Shown here piece after piece: positions 43,190 through 51,294 of a DNA stretch of 64,000 nt. The notes under the pieces were generated by a model. That model was not told where the DNA came from, did not search any database, and was given only the letters and a program-made list of their open reading frames with translations. The position numbers and the translations under genes are program-made. The stretch covers positions 1 to 64,000 of the forward strand of contig NZ_JAODNI010000215.1 of the NCBI RefSeq assembly GCF_025465255.1, given 5' to 3'. Position 1 is the first letter of the stretch. Each line of letters begins with the position of its first letter. Origin of the DNA: Pseudonocardia sp. (GTDB taxonomy: Bacteria > Actinomycetota > Actinomycetes > Mycobacteriales > Pseudonocardiaceae).

Positions 43190-43962
43190 GCGCGCCTTCG
43201 ACACGGGCGGGCACCGGCCCGGACGCGGTCACCGCCCCGTCGCTGGAGGTCAGGGATCTGGCCTTCGCCTACCCCGACGGGCACCAGGCGCTGTTCGGGG
43301 TGGACCTGCGGATCGAACGGGGCGAGCGGGTCGCGCTGCTCGGCCCGAACGGCGCGGGCAAGACGACGCTGGTGCTGCACCTGAACGGCATCCTCGACGC
43401 CGGCGAAGGCGCGGTCCGGGTCGGCGGCCTGCCGGTGGAGCGGGCACACCTCAGGGAGATCCGCCGCCGGGTCGGGATCGTGTTCCAGGACCCCGACGAC
43501 CAGCTGTTCATGCCGACCGTCCGCGAGGACGTGGCCTTCGGCCCGGCGAACTTCGGCGTGCCCGTCGAGGAGCTGGGCGGGCGGGTGGACCGGGCGCTCG
43601 AGGCCGTCGGGATGGCGGAACACGCGGACCGCTCGCCGCTGCACCTCTCCGGCGGCCAGCGGCGGAGGGTCGCGCTGGCCACGGTGCTCGCCTGCGACCC
43701 GGAGATCCTCGTGCTCGACGAGCCGTCGTCGAACCTGGACCCGGTGGCCCGCCGCGAGCTCGCCGAGGTCCTGCTGGGGCTGGGCCGCACGATGCTGATG
43801 GTCACCCACGACCTGCCGTACGCGCTGCAGCTCTGCCCGCGCAGCGTCGTCCTGGACGACGGGATCGTGGTCGCGGACGGACCGACCAGGGAGCTCCTGG
43901 CGGACCGCGACCTCCTCGCGGCCCACCGCCTGGAGCTCCCCTACGGCTTCTCCCTCACCTGA
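43186..43962 (+). CDS. cbiO: CbiO-type ATPase of the Co/Ni ECF importer
   Basis: A 258-residue ABC ATPase. Walker A is LLGPNGAGKTTLVLHLNG, the Q-loop VFQDPDDQLFMPTV, the signature LHLSGGQRRRVALA, Walker B ILVLDEPSSNLDP and the switch His is in MVTHDLPYA. The Q-loop form FQDPDDQLF is characteristic of ECF ATPases. The GTG start overlaps the cbiQ stop by 4 bp. Its stop lies inside the left arm of a terminator-like element shared with the convergent SPFH gene. Confidence 0.93.
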   Translation: MSAPSTRAGTGPDAVTAPSLEVRDLAFAYPDGHQALFGVDLRIERGERVALLGPNGAGKTTLVLHLNGILDAGEGAVRVGGLPVERAHLREIRRRVGIVFQDPDDQLFMPTVREDVAFGPANFGVPVEELGGRVDRALEAVGMAEHADRSPLHLSGGQRRRVALATVLACDPEILVLDEPSSNLDPVARRELAEVLLGLGRTMLMVTHDLPYALQLCPRSVVLDDGIVVADGPTRELLADRDLLAAHRLELPYGFSLT

Positions 43963-43997
43963 CGCCAGCCGCGTTGTGGAGCCATGGTGCGGGCGTC
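43961..43997. terminator. Convergent terminator with a degenerate CGCGTTGTGG repeat
   Basis: Outer arms GACGCC (43961-43966) and GGCGTC (43992-43997) enclose CGCGTTGTGGAGCCA (43970-43984), the same left half as in the 8116-8178 palindromes. Here the right half has decayed. The outer arms overlap the stop codons of both convergent genes. Confidence 0.6.
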
Positions 43998-45234
43998 AGG
44001 TCCCGTCGGTGCGCGCGACCCCGTTCGGCGGCGTCAGGTCGTCCGTGCCCGGGACGGGGACGCCCGCGGGCAGGCCCTGCGGGCCCCCTCCCGGCGCGGC
44101 GCCGACCGCCTTCGGGGCGACCTCGCCCAGCGCCGGGACCTCCTGCCGGGCCGCGGCCGTGGCCGCCGCGACCTGGGCCGCGATCTCCGGGTCCCCCGAG
44201 GTGTCGAACCAGCCCTTCACCGACTCCTCGTCGTCCTCGGGCCGGACGCGCTGGCCGTCGTCCGGCGAGGGGGTGTACCTGAAGACGCCGTCCTCGCCCG
44301 GCGCGCCGAGCATCTTCGTGAAGCCCTCGAGGGCCTTGCCGAAGTCCGACGGCACCATCCAGACCTTGTTGGCCTCGCCCTTCGCCATCTCGGGCAGGGT
44401 CTGCAGGTACTGGTAGGCCAGCAGCTCGGGTGTCGGGCGGCCGGCCTTGATCGCCGCGAAGCGCTTCTCGATCGCCTTCGCCTCGCCCTGCGCGTAGAGG
44501 TACTGCGCGGCGCGCTCACCCTGCGCCCGCAGGATCCGGCTCTGCCGCTCCGCCTCGGCGTTGAGGATCGCCGCCTGCTTCGCGCCCTCCGCGGTGAGGA
44601 TCTGCGCCTGCTTGTTGCCCTCCGCGCTGCGGATCGCGGACTCCCGCTGGCCCTCGGCGGTGAGGATGGTGGCCCGCTTCTCGCGGTCCGCCTTCATCTG
44701 CCGTTCCATGGACTCCTGGATCGACGGCGGCGGGTCGATCGCCTTGATCTCCACCCGCTCGACCTTGATGCCCCAGCGCCCGGTGGCCTCGTCGAGCTCG
44801 CCGCGCAGGGTGGTGTTGATCTGGTCCCGGGAGGTCAGCGTCTCCTCCAGGGTCATGCCGCCGACCACGTTGCGCAGGGTCGTCGTGGTGATCTGCTCGA
44901 CGCCGGTGATGTAGTCCGAGATCTCGTAGACCGCGGCCTTCGGGTCCGTGACCCGGAAGTAGACGACCGTGTCGATCCGGACGGTCAGGTTGTCCTTGGT
45001 GATCACGGGCTGCGGCGGGAAGGACACGACCTGCTCGCGCAGGTCGATCCGCTCCCGGATCCGGTCCACGAACGGGACCAGGAACGCCAGCCCGGGCGTC
45101 TGCGTCGTCTTGTACCGCCCGAGCCGCTCGACCACGGCGGCGGTGGCCTGCGGGACGATCTGGATCGCCCGCGCCATCACCACCAGGACCAGCAGCACGA
45201 TCACCACGACGGTGACCAGTACCGAAATGTCCAT
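43996..45234 (-). CDS. SPFH/Band 7 (stomatin/paraslipin-like) membrane protein
   Basis: A 412-residue protein. One N-terminal TM (VLVTVVVIVLLVLVVMARAI) is followed by an SPFH domain (about residues 30-190: VVERLGRYKTTQTPGLAFLVPFVDRI, then RIDTVVYFRVTDPKAAVYEI). Next comes a long Ala/Glu/Gln-rich coiled coil (about 190-280, repeated ILTAEG/AIRSAEG heptad-like units), then a Pro/Gly-rich tail. Such proteins scaffold membrane microdomains as oligomers. The start has GGGGAGG 4 bases upstream. It follows the NfeD gene, its usual partner, by 56 bp. Confidence 0.92.
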   Translation of the reverse strand: MDISVLVTVVVIVLLVLVVMARAIQIVPQATAAVVERLGRYKTTQTPGLAFLVPFVDRIRERIDLREQVVSFPPQPVITKDNLTVRIDTVVYFRVTDPKAAVYEISDYITGVEQITTTTLRNVVGGMTLEETLTSRDQINTTLRGELDEATGRWGIKVERVEIKAIDPPPSIQESMERQMKADREKRATILTAEGQRESAIRSAEGNKQAQILTAEGAKQAAILNAEAERQSRILRAQGERAAQYLYAQGEAKAIEKRFAAIKAGRPTPELLAYQYLQTLPEMAKGEANKVWMVPSDFGKALEGFTKMLGAPGEDGVFRYTPSPDDGQRVRPEDDEESVKGWFDTSGDPEIAAQVAAATAAARQEVPALGEVAPKAVGAAPGGGPQGLPAGVPVPGTDDLTPPNGVARTDGT

Positions 45235-45290
45235 GTTTCCTCCCCTGTCGTCGCCGCGGGCCGCAGTTCCCCCCGCGGCCGCCGGGACCT

Positions 45291-45722
45291 CTACTCCGCG
45301 AGCACCAGCGCCGTGGCGCCGGAGATCTCGATGACCATCACTTCGTCGCCGGGCTCCATGACCTGTGTGTTGTCGTAGGCCTTGGCCGACCACAGGCTGC
45401 CGGCGATCTTCACGCGGCCGCCCTGCCCGTCGACCCGTTCGACGACGGTCGCCGGGCCGCCCACGATCCGCTCCGTATGCCCCAGGTACGGCGTGATCCC
45501 GCGCTCCAGCCGGCGGCGCAGCACCGGCCGGACCCCCGCGATCAGCAGCGTCGACGCCACGGCGAACAGGACGGTGCTGAGGATCCAGCCCAGCCCGAAC
45601 AGTGCGGACCCGCCCGCGGCGACGAGCGCCCCGCCGCCCAGCATCAGCAGCACGAACTCGCCGGACAGGACCTCACCGACGATCACCACGATCCCGGCGA
45701 TGAGCCAGATCACGGGAACCAT
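45291..45722 (-). CDS. NfeD-like membrane protein
   Basis: A 143-residue protein. Two or three N-terminal hydrophobic segments (VIWLIAGIVVIVGEVLSGEFVLLML and a second pair to about residue 62) precede a C-terminal OB-fold domain (about 80-143: GHTERIVGGPATVVERVDGQGGRVKI). NfeD proteins partner with stomatin-family proteins, whose gene follows on the same strand. No serine-protease domain is fused, so it is the short NfeD1b-like type. Confidence 0.9.
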   Translation of the reverse strand: MVPVIWLIAGIVVIVGEVLSGEFVLLMLGGGALVAAGGSALFGLGWILSTVLFAVASTLLIAGVRPVLRRRLERGITPYLGHTERIVGGPATVVERVDGQGGRVKIAGSLWSAKAYDNTQVMEPGDEVMVIEISGATALVLAE

Positions 45723-45816
45723 GACCCCGATGGTGCCACCGATCGACCTCCGGCGTGCCGGGTTCGTGAAGATCGTTGCCGTTCCGTTCCTGGTCAGGTC
45801 CCGCGGCGGGTCCGCC

Positions 45817-46638
45817 TCAGCCCTCCTGCGTCACGAAGTCGATCAGCTGCTCGACGGCGCCGATCAGCGGCGTCTCCAGGTCCCGGTAGGACCGGACGGC
45901 CCCGAGGACCCGCCGGGCGCCATCCGCGGGCTCGCCCCAGCGGAGCGCCGCGCACACCCCGGTCTTCCAGTCCGTCCCTCGTGGGATCTGCGGCCAGGCG
46001 CGGATGCCGACGCACGTCGGCTTCACCGCCTCCCACACGTCGACGTACGGGTGGCCGGTGACCAGCACGTTCGGTCCCGCGACCGACTGCGCCTGCCGCG
46101 TCTCCTTGCTGCCGGCGACGAGGTGGTCGACGAGGATCCCGAGCCGCCGGTGCGGCGCCGGGCCGAACTCGGCGACGGCGGCGGCGAGGTCGTCGACGCC
46201 GTGCAACGGCTCCACCACGACGCCCTCGACCCGCAGGTCGTGCCCCCAGACCGTCTCCAACAGGGCCGCGTCGTGGATGCCCTCCACCCAGATCCGCGCC
46301 GCGCGGGCGGTGCGCGCCTTGAGGTTCGCGACCCGGACGGAGCCGGACGCGGAGACCGCCGGGCCGGTGGCGACCGGGGCCGGCTTCACGAGCGTGGCCG
46401 GGGCGCCCTCGTAGAGGAAGGCGGCCGGGCGGAGCGGGAAGACCCGGTGCCGGCCGTGCCGGTCCTCGATCGTCACCTCGCGGGAGTCGATCCGGACGAC
46501 GGCGCCGCAGAATCCGCTCGCGGGGTCCTCGACGACGACGCCGGGCTCGGCGGCGATCTCGGGGATCGTCTTCTTCGTCGTGACGCGGGTGCCGTCGGAG
46601 GAGAACATGCCCCGGTAGTCGTGGGAGCGAGCGACCAT
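45817..46638 (-). CDS. DUF3097 family protein
   Basis: A 273-residue soluble protein that I recognise as DUF3097, a family nearly confined to Actinomycetota. Signatures are SHDYRGMFSSDGTRVT near the N terminus, WVEGIHDAALLETVWGHDLR near residue 115 and ILVDHLVAGSKE near 163. The middle part resembles a TOPRIM-like fold (VEG...D pattern), so nucleic-acid binding is possible but unproven. The ATG is 6 bases after TAGAAC, a near-match to the leaderless box. It is divergent from another conserved actinobacterial gene. Confidence 0.85.
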   Translation of the reverse strand: MVARSHDYRGMFSSDGTRVTTKKTIPEIAAEPGVVVEDPASGFCGAVVRIDSREVTIEDRHGRHRVFPLRPAAFLYEGAPATLVKPAPVATGPAVSASGSVRVANLKARTARAARIWVEGIHDAALLETVWGHDLRVEGVVVEPLHGVDDLAAAVAEFGPAPHRRLGILVDHLVAGSKETRQAQSVAGPNVLVTGHPYVDVWEAVKPTCVGIRAWPQIPRGTDWKTGVCAALRWGEPADGARRVLGAVRSYRDLETPLIGAVEQLIDFVTQEG

Positions 46639-46803
46639 CGCACGGTTCTAGCCGATCGTGACGGTTCGGGCCCCGGCGACACGCCAGGATCGGCCGCCCG
46701 TCGCCCGGACAGCCGCCGCATCGGGCCGGTGCCTCCGAACCGCTCACCGAACGTCACACTGCGTCACCCGCACGGCAGACGCCACCCGCCTGCCGCGGAT
46801 AGC

Positions 46804-46809
46804 TAGCCT
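46804..46809 (+). promoter_or_regulatory. -10 box of the 46817 gene, leaderless
   Basis: TAGCCT, 7 bases before GTG 46817, inside the 178-bp divergent region shared with DUF3097. Confidence 0.55.
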
Positions 46810-46816
46810 GGCTTCC

Positions 46817-47614
46817 GTGCCCCGCCCCTCCGCCACCTTCGCGGTGTGGTCCTCGGCCTGGCTGGCCGGCTCCGCCGCACCCGACGACGTGCTCGACGCC
46901 CTCGCCCCGTGGGCCGATGCGCACGACGTGCAGTGCGTCGACGACGCGACCGCCGACGCCACCCGCCTCCCCGCCCCCGGCGCCCCGGTCTCCTCGCTGA
47001 CCTTCCTGCTCGCCGCCCTGCGCCGACTCGCCCCCCGGGGTGCGGCGCGGCTCGTGCTCACCGCCCCCGGGGACATCCGGGGCCTGCCCGGCCCAAGCTC
47101 GTTCGGCACCGCGGTGATCCGCGCCGGCGAGGGGGTGTTCTTCCCGGACGCCGGGCTGGGTCTGGTCCCGAGCCAGATCGCCGACGGCGTGCTGCGCTGG
47201 ACCGTTTACCCCGTCCCGGACCCCGGGGCGCCGGCCGAGCACGTCCCGCAGAACCAGGCCGAACGGGACCTCCGCGAGCAGGTGCGGCAGTCCGCGTCGA
47301 TCCTCACCGACCTCGGCGTGGCCCGGCACCGGCCCGGGGTGCGGGAGGAGATCGCGGCCGCGCTCCGCTCCCGCCCCCAGTCGCTGTGGCCGGCCGGCAT
47401 GCCACCGCAGGCCCTCCGGGTGCTGCAGCACGCGGACGAGGTGGAGGCGATCCTCGCCGCCGCCTCGGTCGACGAGCCGGGCGGTGCCCTCTCGGCCTCG
47501 GCCGCCACCGCCCGTCGGGAGGCGTTGCGGCCGTTGGAGACCGCGGTCCGGATCGCCCGCCGCGCCGCGGTCGCCGAGGCCGTGCGCGTCCTCGCCTCGG
47601 CCCCGCTGGTCTGA
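46817..47614 (+). CDS. Conserved hypothetical protein
   Basis: A 265-residue soluble protein without a motif I can assign. The N-terminal two thirds are compact alpha/beta (FAVWSSAWLAGSAAPDDVLDAL, LVLTAPGDIRGLPGP, GVFFPDAGLGLVPS); the last third is helical and Ala/Arg-rich. Proteins of this look are common beside DUF3097 in actinomycetes, so a shared process is possible. Codon usage (strong G/C third positions) and the leaderless promoter support it being real. Confidence 0.8.
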   Translation: MPRPSATFAVWSSAWLAGSAAPDDVLDALAPWADAHDVQCVDDATADATRLPAPGAPVSSLTFLLAALRRLAPRGAARLVLTAPGDIRGLPGPSSFGTAVIRAGEGVFFPDAGLGLVPSQIADGVLRWTVYPVPDPGAPAEHVPQNQAERDLREQVRQSASILTDLGVARHRPGVREEIAAALRSRPQSLWPAGMPPQALRVLQHADEVEAILAAASVDEPGGALSASAATARREALRPLETAVRIARRAAVAEAVRVLASAPLV

Positions 47615-47781
47615 CCGCGCCCCGGGCCCCCCGGTCGCGCGCCGGAATCCCACGAGCTGCTCGCGGGCACCCGAAGACGCCCGCGGACTCCCGCGGCGGA
47701 ACGCCGCGACCGGAGACGCCGCCTCGGCAGGCGGGCCCCGGTCGCGGCCGCGTAGGAGCCGGGCGAGGGCGCCCGCCGCCG
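47615..47781. other. 167-bp convergent intergenic region
   Basis: A very GC-rich gap between the hypothetical gene and the cupin gene. Several short CCGCGG/CCGCGGC stretches could fold, but I see no single convincing terminator hairpin. Confidence 0.4.
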
Positions 47782-48324
47782 TCAGCCGGTCGTACGCTCC
47801 GCGCCGACGAGGACGAACACCATCGTGCAGGGTGAGTCGCTACGGTTCCGCCAGGCGTGCCGGGTGCCCCGCTGCACCACGCAGGTCCCCGGGGTGACGT
47901 GCGCCTCGGCACCGTCGTCGAGCTCGAGGTACACCTCGCCCTCGACGCACACTCCGTAGTCGACGCTGTCGGTGGTGTGCATGCCGGGGGTGTCGGGCTC
48001 GAACACCCCGATCAGACCGGGCTGGATCCGCTCTGCCTGCGCCGCGGCCTCCTCGGGGTCCGCGTCTCCCGGCTCCGCCGCGGCGGAGTCGGGAGGGAAA
48101 CGCACCACGATGAACCGCGAACCACCGGGCCCCGGGAAGAACGGGAACGGCACCGTCGCCGGGTTGTCCCCCGCGCCGACGGACGGGACGCCGTCGGCGG
48201 TGCCCCAGATGTTGAAGATGTCCAGGCCGAGAACGGGGCCCGGCTCGACGGACTTCTCCTCGGCGAACACCGACTTTCCGTCGGCGGCCCGGTCCGTCAC
48301 GACCTTGTTGACCTCGAATGCCAT
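47782..48324 (-). CDS. Cupin domain protein
   Basis: A 180-residue protein whose C-terminal half is a cupin barrel: TDSVDYGVCVEGEVYLELDDG is motif 1-like and VTPGTCVVQRGTRHAWRNRSD is motif 2, with the His of a metal site. The N-terminal half binds no obvious ligand. Substrates of such small cupins vary widely. It is the last gene of the operon from 50864 and has a strong ribosome site (AGGAGG, 6 bases). Confidence 0.87.
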   Translation of the reverse strand: MAFEVNKVVTDRAADGKSVFAEEKSVEPGPVLGLDIFNIWGTADGVPSVGAGDNPATVPFPFFPGPGGSRFIVVRFPPDSAAAEPGDADPEEAAAQAERIQPGLIGVFEPDTPGMHTTDSVDYGVCVEGEVYLELDDGAEAHVTPGTCVVQRGTRHAWRNRSDSPCTMVFVLVGAERTTG

Positions 48325-48359
48325 CGTGTTCCTCCTCCTGACGTCGTGACCTGCGCGCC

Positions 48360-49214
48360 CTACAGACCCACCCATTGCCTGCCGGTTCCGCGGACGATGC
48401 GGCCGAAGGCCGAGCCGCTGAAGTGCCCGTCGGCGGCGAGGACCTCGGAGTCGCCCTCGAGCTCCGCGGCGATCTTGTCCCGGGTGCGGGCGGCCGTCTC
48501 CGGATCGACGTCGAAGATGATCCGCAGGTCACCGTCGGCCAGCTGCAGCGGGCAGTGCACGACGTCGCCCAGGATGATCGCCCTGTCCGCACCCGAGGAG
48601 ATCACCGCGGAGCAGTGTCCGGGCGTGTGCCCCGGGCTCGCCAGCACGTTGACCCCCGAGGCGATGAGCGCGCCGTCACCCACGGACTCGATCCGGTTCA
48701 CCAGCGGCGCCTGGACCGCTTCCGGGTGCGGCCCGACCACGGCCAGTCCCTCGTCGGTGACGCCCTGCCAGAACTCGAACTCGCCCTCGCCGACGACGTA
48801 CCGGGCGTTGGGGAAGGTCAGCTCGCCGTTCTGTGCGGTCCAGCCGACGTGGTCGAGGTGCAGGTGCGTGTAGAACACGACGTCGACGTCGGCCGGTTCG
48901 ACGCCGGCCTTACGCAGGCTCGACAGCAGCTGGCCGCCGCGGAACACGCCGCCCACCGGGGGGAACGGGACTGTCATGTCCCCGAAGCCCAGGTCGACGA
49001 CGATCTTCTGGTCGCCGGTCTCGACCAGGAACCCGCCGAGGGTCAGCAACAGCTTCCCGTCGGCGTCGAACAGCTCGCGGTGCGCTCCCCAGAGCGCCTC
49101 GTTCGAGGCCGGGAAGACGGTGCCTGCCTCGACGGTCGCGTCGCCGTCGGGCAGGTAGGTCACCTTGATGTCACCCACGTCGATCGACTCGAGGGGTGCG
49201 GGTCGTGCGGACAT
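48360..49214 (-). CDS. Metallo-beta-lactamase-fold hydrolase
   Basis: A 284-residue MBL-fold enzyme with the zinc motif FYTHLHLDHVGW (near residue 115), the second-site region SPGHTPGHCSAVI (near 198) and IILGDVVHCPLQ (near 220). It resembles quorum-quenching lactonases and other ester or lactone hydrolases more than lactamases. In this operon, a lactone or thioester made by the luciferase-like monooxygenase would be a logical substrate; that is inference. It lies 35 bp upstream of the cupin gene. Confidence 0.9.
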   Translation of the reverse strand: MSARPAPLESIDVGDIKVTYLPDGDATVEAGTVFPASNEALWGAHRELFDADGKLLLTLGGFLVETGDQKIVVDLGFGDMTVPFPPVGGVFRGGQLLSSLRKAGVEPADVDVVFYTHLHLDHVGWTAQNGELTFPNARYVVGEGEFEFWQGVTDEGLAVVGPHPEAVQAPLVNRIESVGDGALIASGVNVLASPGHTPGHCSAVISSGADRAIILGDVVHCPLQLADGDLRIIFDVDPETAARTRDKIAAELEGDSEVLAADGHFSGSAFGRIVRGTGRQWVGL

Positions 49215-49252
49215 GGTCGTCCTCTCTGATCAGAGATGTGGCGGGAGACCCG

Positions 49253-49534
49253 TCAGCCGGCCAGGGCCCCGAGCACCGGCTTGAACGGGAAGATCTGGCT
49301 GTCCACGACCACGCCCTGCGCGACGTAGGGGTCGCCGTCGAGCAGCGACTTCAACTCGGTCCGGTCGCCGGCCTCGACGACGAGGATGCCGCCGGTGCCG
49401 TCCTCGAAGGGGCCCGCCACGCGCACCACGCCGTCGGCCACCTGCTCCTTGAGGTACGCGCCGTGCGGACCGCGTGCCGCCTCGATCAGCTCCGCATCGT
49501 CGGTGTACTTCCACACCACGGTGAAGAACGCCAT
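49253..49534 (-). CDS. YCII-related protein
   Basis: A 93-residue YCII-family ferredoxin-like fold protein: WKYTDDAELIEAARGPHGAYL, with the conserved His near residue 24, and VRVAGPFEDGTGGILVVEA, with the conserved Asp near 45. YCII proteins include dehalogenase-like lyases and muconolactone-isomerase-like enzymes. The His-Asp pair is intact, so it may be catalytic. The start has GAGGAG 5 bases upstream. It lies between the monooxygenase and the MBL hydrolase genes. Confidence 0.87.
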   Translation of the reverse strand: MAFFTVVWKYTDDAELIEAARGPHGAYLKEQVADGVVRVAGPFEDGTGGILVVEAGDRTELKSLLDGDPYVAQGVVVDSQIFPFKPVLGALAG

Positions 49535-49601
49535 CTCATCTCCTCGGGTCGGGGAACTGCGTCGTACCTCGTGCGGCCCGGAGGCGGGCCCGCGGTGACG
49601 A

Positions 49602-49643
49602 CCGCGGTGGGGTGGTCCGGCCGCCCGGGCCACCCCACCGCGG
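49602..49643. terminator. 14-bp perfect hairpin inside the monooxygenase operon
   Basis: Arms 49602-49615 (CCGCGGTGGGGTGG) and 49630-49643 pair perfectly around a 14-base loop. It lies 13 bases after the stop codon of the monooxygenase gene and before the YCII gene, so it could terminate part of the transcripts or protect the upstream mRNA. Confidence 0.7.
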
Positions 49644-49655
49644 GCTGTGCCGGGT

Positions 49656-50864
49656 TCAGCCCGGGAACTGGGGCATGATCTTCTCGCCGAACAGCTGGAG
49701 GTTCCGCCTGACCTCGTTGAACGGAAGCATTCCCTGGTCGGACCACCAGACGAAGTACTCCGGGTTGCCGTTGTCCGCCAGCTCGTGCATCTTCTCGGCC
49801 ACCGCGCCCGGGTCGCCGGCGTAGAGGTAGTGCGACTCCTCCATCCGCTCGATGGTGCGGGGTACGTCGCCGGTCTCCCCGGCCCGGCGGAAGACCTCGT
49901 AGAAGCCGTGGTGGCCCCAGAAGTGCTTCCAGCCCACGCCCGACACCCCGCGCGCCGCCTGGCGCATCGCCTCGTCCTTGTTCCGACCGAAGTGGACCGA
50001 CCTCAGCACCCCGGTGTTCTCACCGAGCGCCAGCTCGTGGCCGAGGTGCTGGTGGGCCTCGTCCTGGTAGGCCTCGACCATCTTGTGGTAATCCTCGGGA
50101 ATCGAGGTCAGGATGATGGGGGTGATCCCCTCACGGGCCGTCCAGCGGATCGTGTTCTCGCTCATCGAGAAGGCCTGGAACATCTTCGGATGCGGCTTCT
50201 GATAGGGCTTCGGAACGACGGAGATCTTGTGCAGCAGGCCGTCGTCACCCATTTCACCGTCGGCGCCGAACCGGCGCGTGTAGTCACCTGCCGGCCACGG
50301 GGAGGCGGGGTGCGGATACGGGAACTGGTAGAACTTCCCGTCGTAGCTGAACGCCTCTTCCTTCCAGGCCAGCTTGAGGATCTGGTAACACTCCTCGAAG
50401 AGCTCGCGGTTCAGCTTGTCCCGCTCGCTCGCGTCGCTGGTCGCCGTCTGCACCGGGAGCAGCTGGGTCAGGGCGTTGAACCAGCGCTCCTGGTACCCGC
50501 GGGCCATGCCGACGACCGTCCGCCCCTGGGTCATCTGATCGAGCCAGGCGGTGTCGATGGCCAGCTTGACCGGGTTGTGGCTGGGCATGACGTAGCCGAC
50601 CGGGCCGACCTTGATGTTCTTGGTGTGGTGGGCGACGTCCAGGTACAGCGACGACGGGCCGCCCATCTCCATGCCCTCGGTGTGCAGGTGGTGCTCCGGG
50701 AAGCAGATGGCCTCGAAGCCGTAGTCGTCCGCCATCTTGGCCAGTTCACGGATCTCGGTCAGCATCTGCTGCCACTTCTCGGTCCGGTGGCCGATGGGGC
50801 GCAGCGCCTCCCGCTCGCGTTCGGTGGCCGGAAGGGCCGGGAGCATGAAGTAGACGAATTTCAT
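49656..50864 (-). CDS. LLM class flavin-dependent monooxygenase (luciferase-like)
   Basis: A 402-residue bacterial-luciferase-fold protein. ADDYGFEAICFPEHHLHTEG (near residue 48) is the typical second strand-helix, TKNIKVGPVGYVMPSHNPVKLA (near 85) the third, and GRTVVGMARGYQERWFNAL (near 115) the flavin-contacting region. Its length and the acidic insertion at about 170-215 resemble reduced-FMN monooxygenases that act on ketones, aldehydes or xenobiotics. The start has AAGGAG 5 bases upstream. It is the first gene of the operon and divergent from a FadR-type regulator. Confidence 0.9.
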   Translation of the reverse strand: MKFVYFMLPALPATEREREALRPIGHRTEKWQQMLTEIRELAKMADDYGFEAICFPEHHLHTEGMEMGGPSSLYLDVAHHTKNIKVGPVGYVMPSHNPVKLAIDTAWLDQMTQGRTVVGMARGYQERWFNALTQLLPVQTATSDASERDKLNRELFEECYQILKLAWKEEAFSYDGKFYQFPYPHPASPWPAGDYTRRFGADGEMGDDGLLHKISVVPKPYQKPHPKMFQAFSMSENTIRWTAREGITPIILTSIPEDYHKMVEAYQDEAHQHLGHELALGENTGVLRSVHFGRNKDEAMRQAARGVSGVGWKHFWGHHGFYEVFRRAGETGDVPRTIERMEESHYLYAGDPGAVAEKMHELADNGNPEYFVWWSDQGMLPFNEVRRNLQLFGEKIMPQFPG

Positions 50865-51294
50865 CTGGACTCCTTCACGGGGAGAGATGCAGAACTGCAG
50901 AACGGGTCCGGACAACGGAATTCCCGGCCGCTCGTGCCAATGCCGTGGATGACCGGGTTCGACCGGAAGATCAGGAGATCTCCTGATCGGGAACGCTAGC
51001 GCCGCGGCGAGGGACGCACGTGTCCGATAGTGCGACACGACCGAACTCCGGCACCCCGGACGACGAGGGAGAACAGGTCGAACGCGTCGCCGAAACCGCA
51101 TGCACGCTGCAGGGACGCCGCACCGGACGGCCTCGACGGCGTCATCCGCCCTGTGCTGGTCGTATCATCATCATGCGCAGGTTTACCGACAGCCGGTCGG
51201 GTGGCCGGCGCAGCGCTCCACATCGCAGCGTCTCCACATCGCCGCGAGGCCCGCATGGACCGGGCCTCCCTTTCTCCACGGCAGGGGCAGCACC
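50865..51294. promoter_or_regulatory. 430-bp divergent control region, monooxygenase operon and GntR gene
   Basis: No gene seen. It holds a TAGCGT box (50993-50998, minus strand), a candidate -10 for the monooxygenase operon. The perfect palindrome 50969-50988 begins 4 bp further along that transcript. A TATCAT box near 51164 is a candidate for the GntR gene, and a 16-bp direct repeat lies in that gene's leader (51216-51247). Confidence 0.5.
50969..50988. promoter_or_regulatory. Perfect 20-bp palindrome, candidate operator
   Basis: GATCAGGAGATCTCCTGATC reads identically on both strands. It lies just downstream of the putative -10 box of the monooxygenase operon, where a bound repressor would block transcription. 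The divergent FadR-type regulator is the obvious candidate ligand. Confidence 0.6.
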
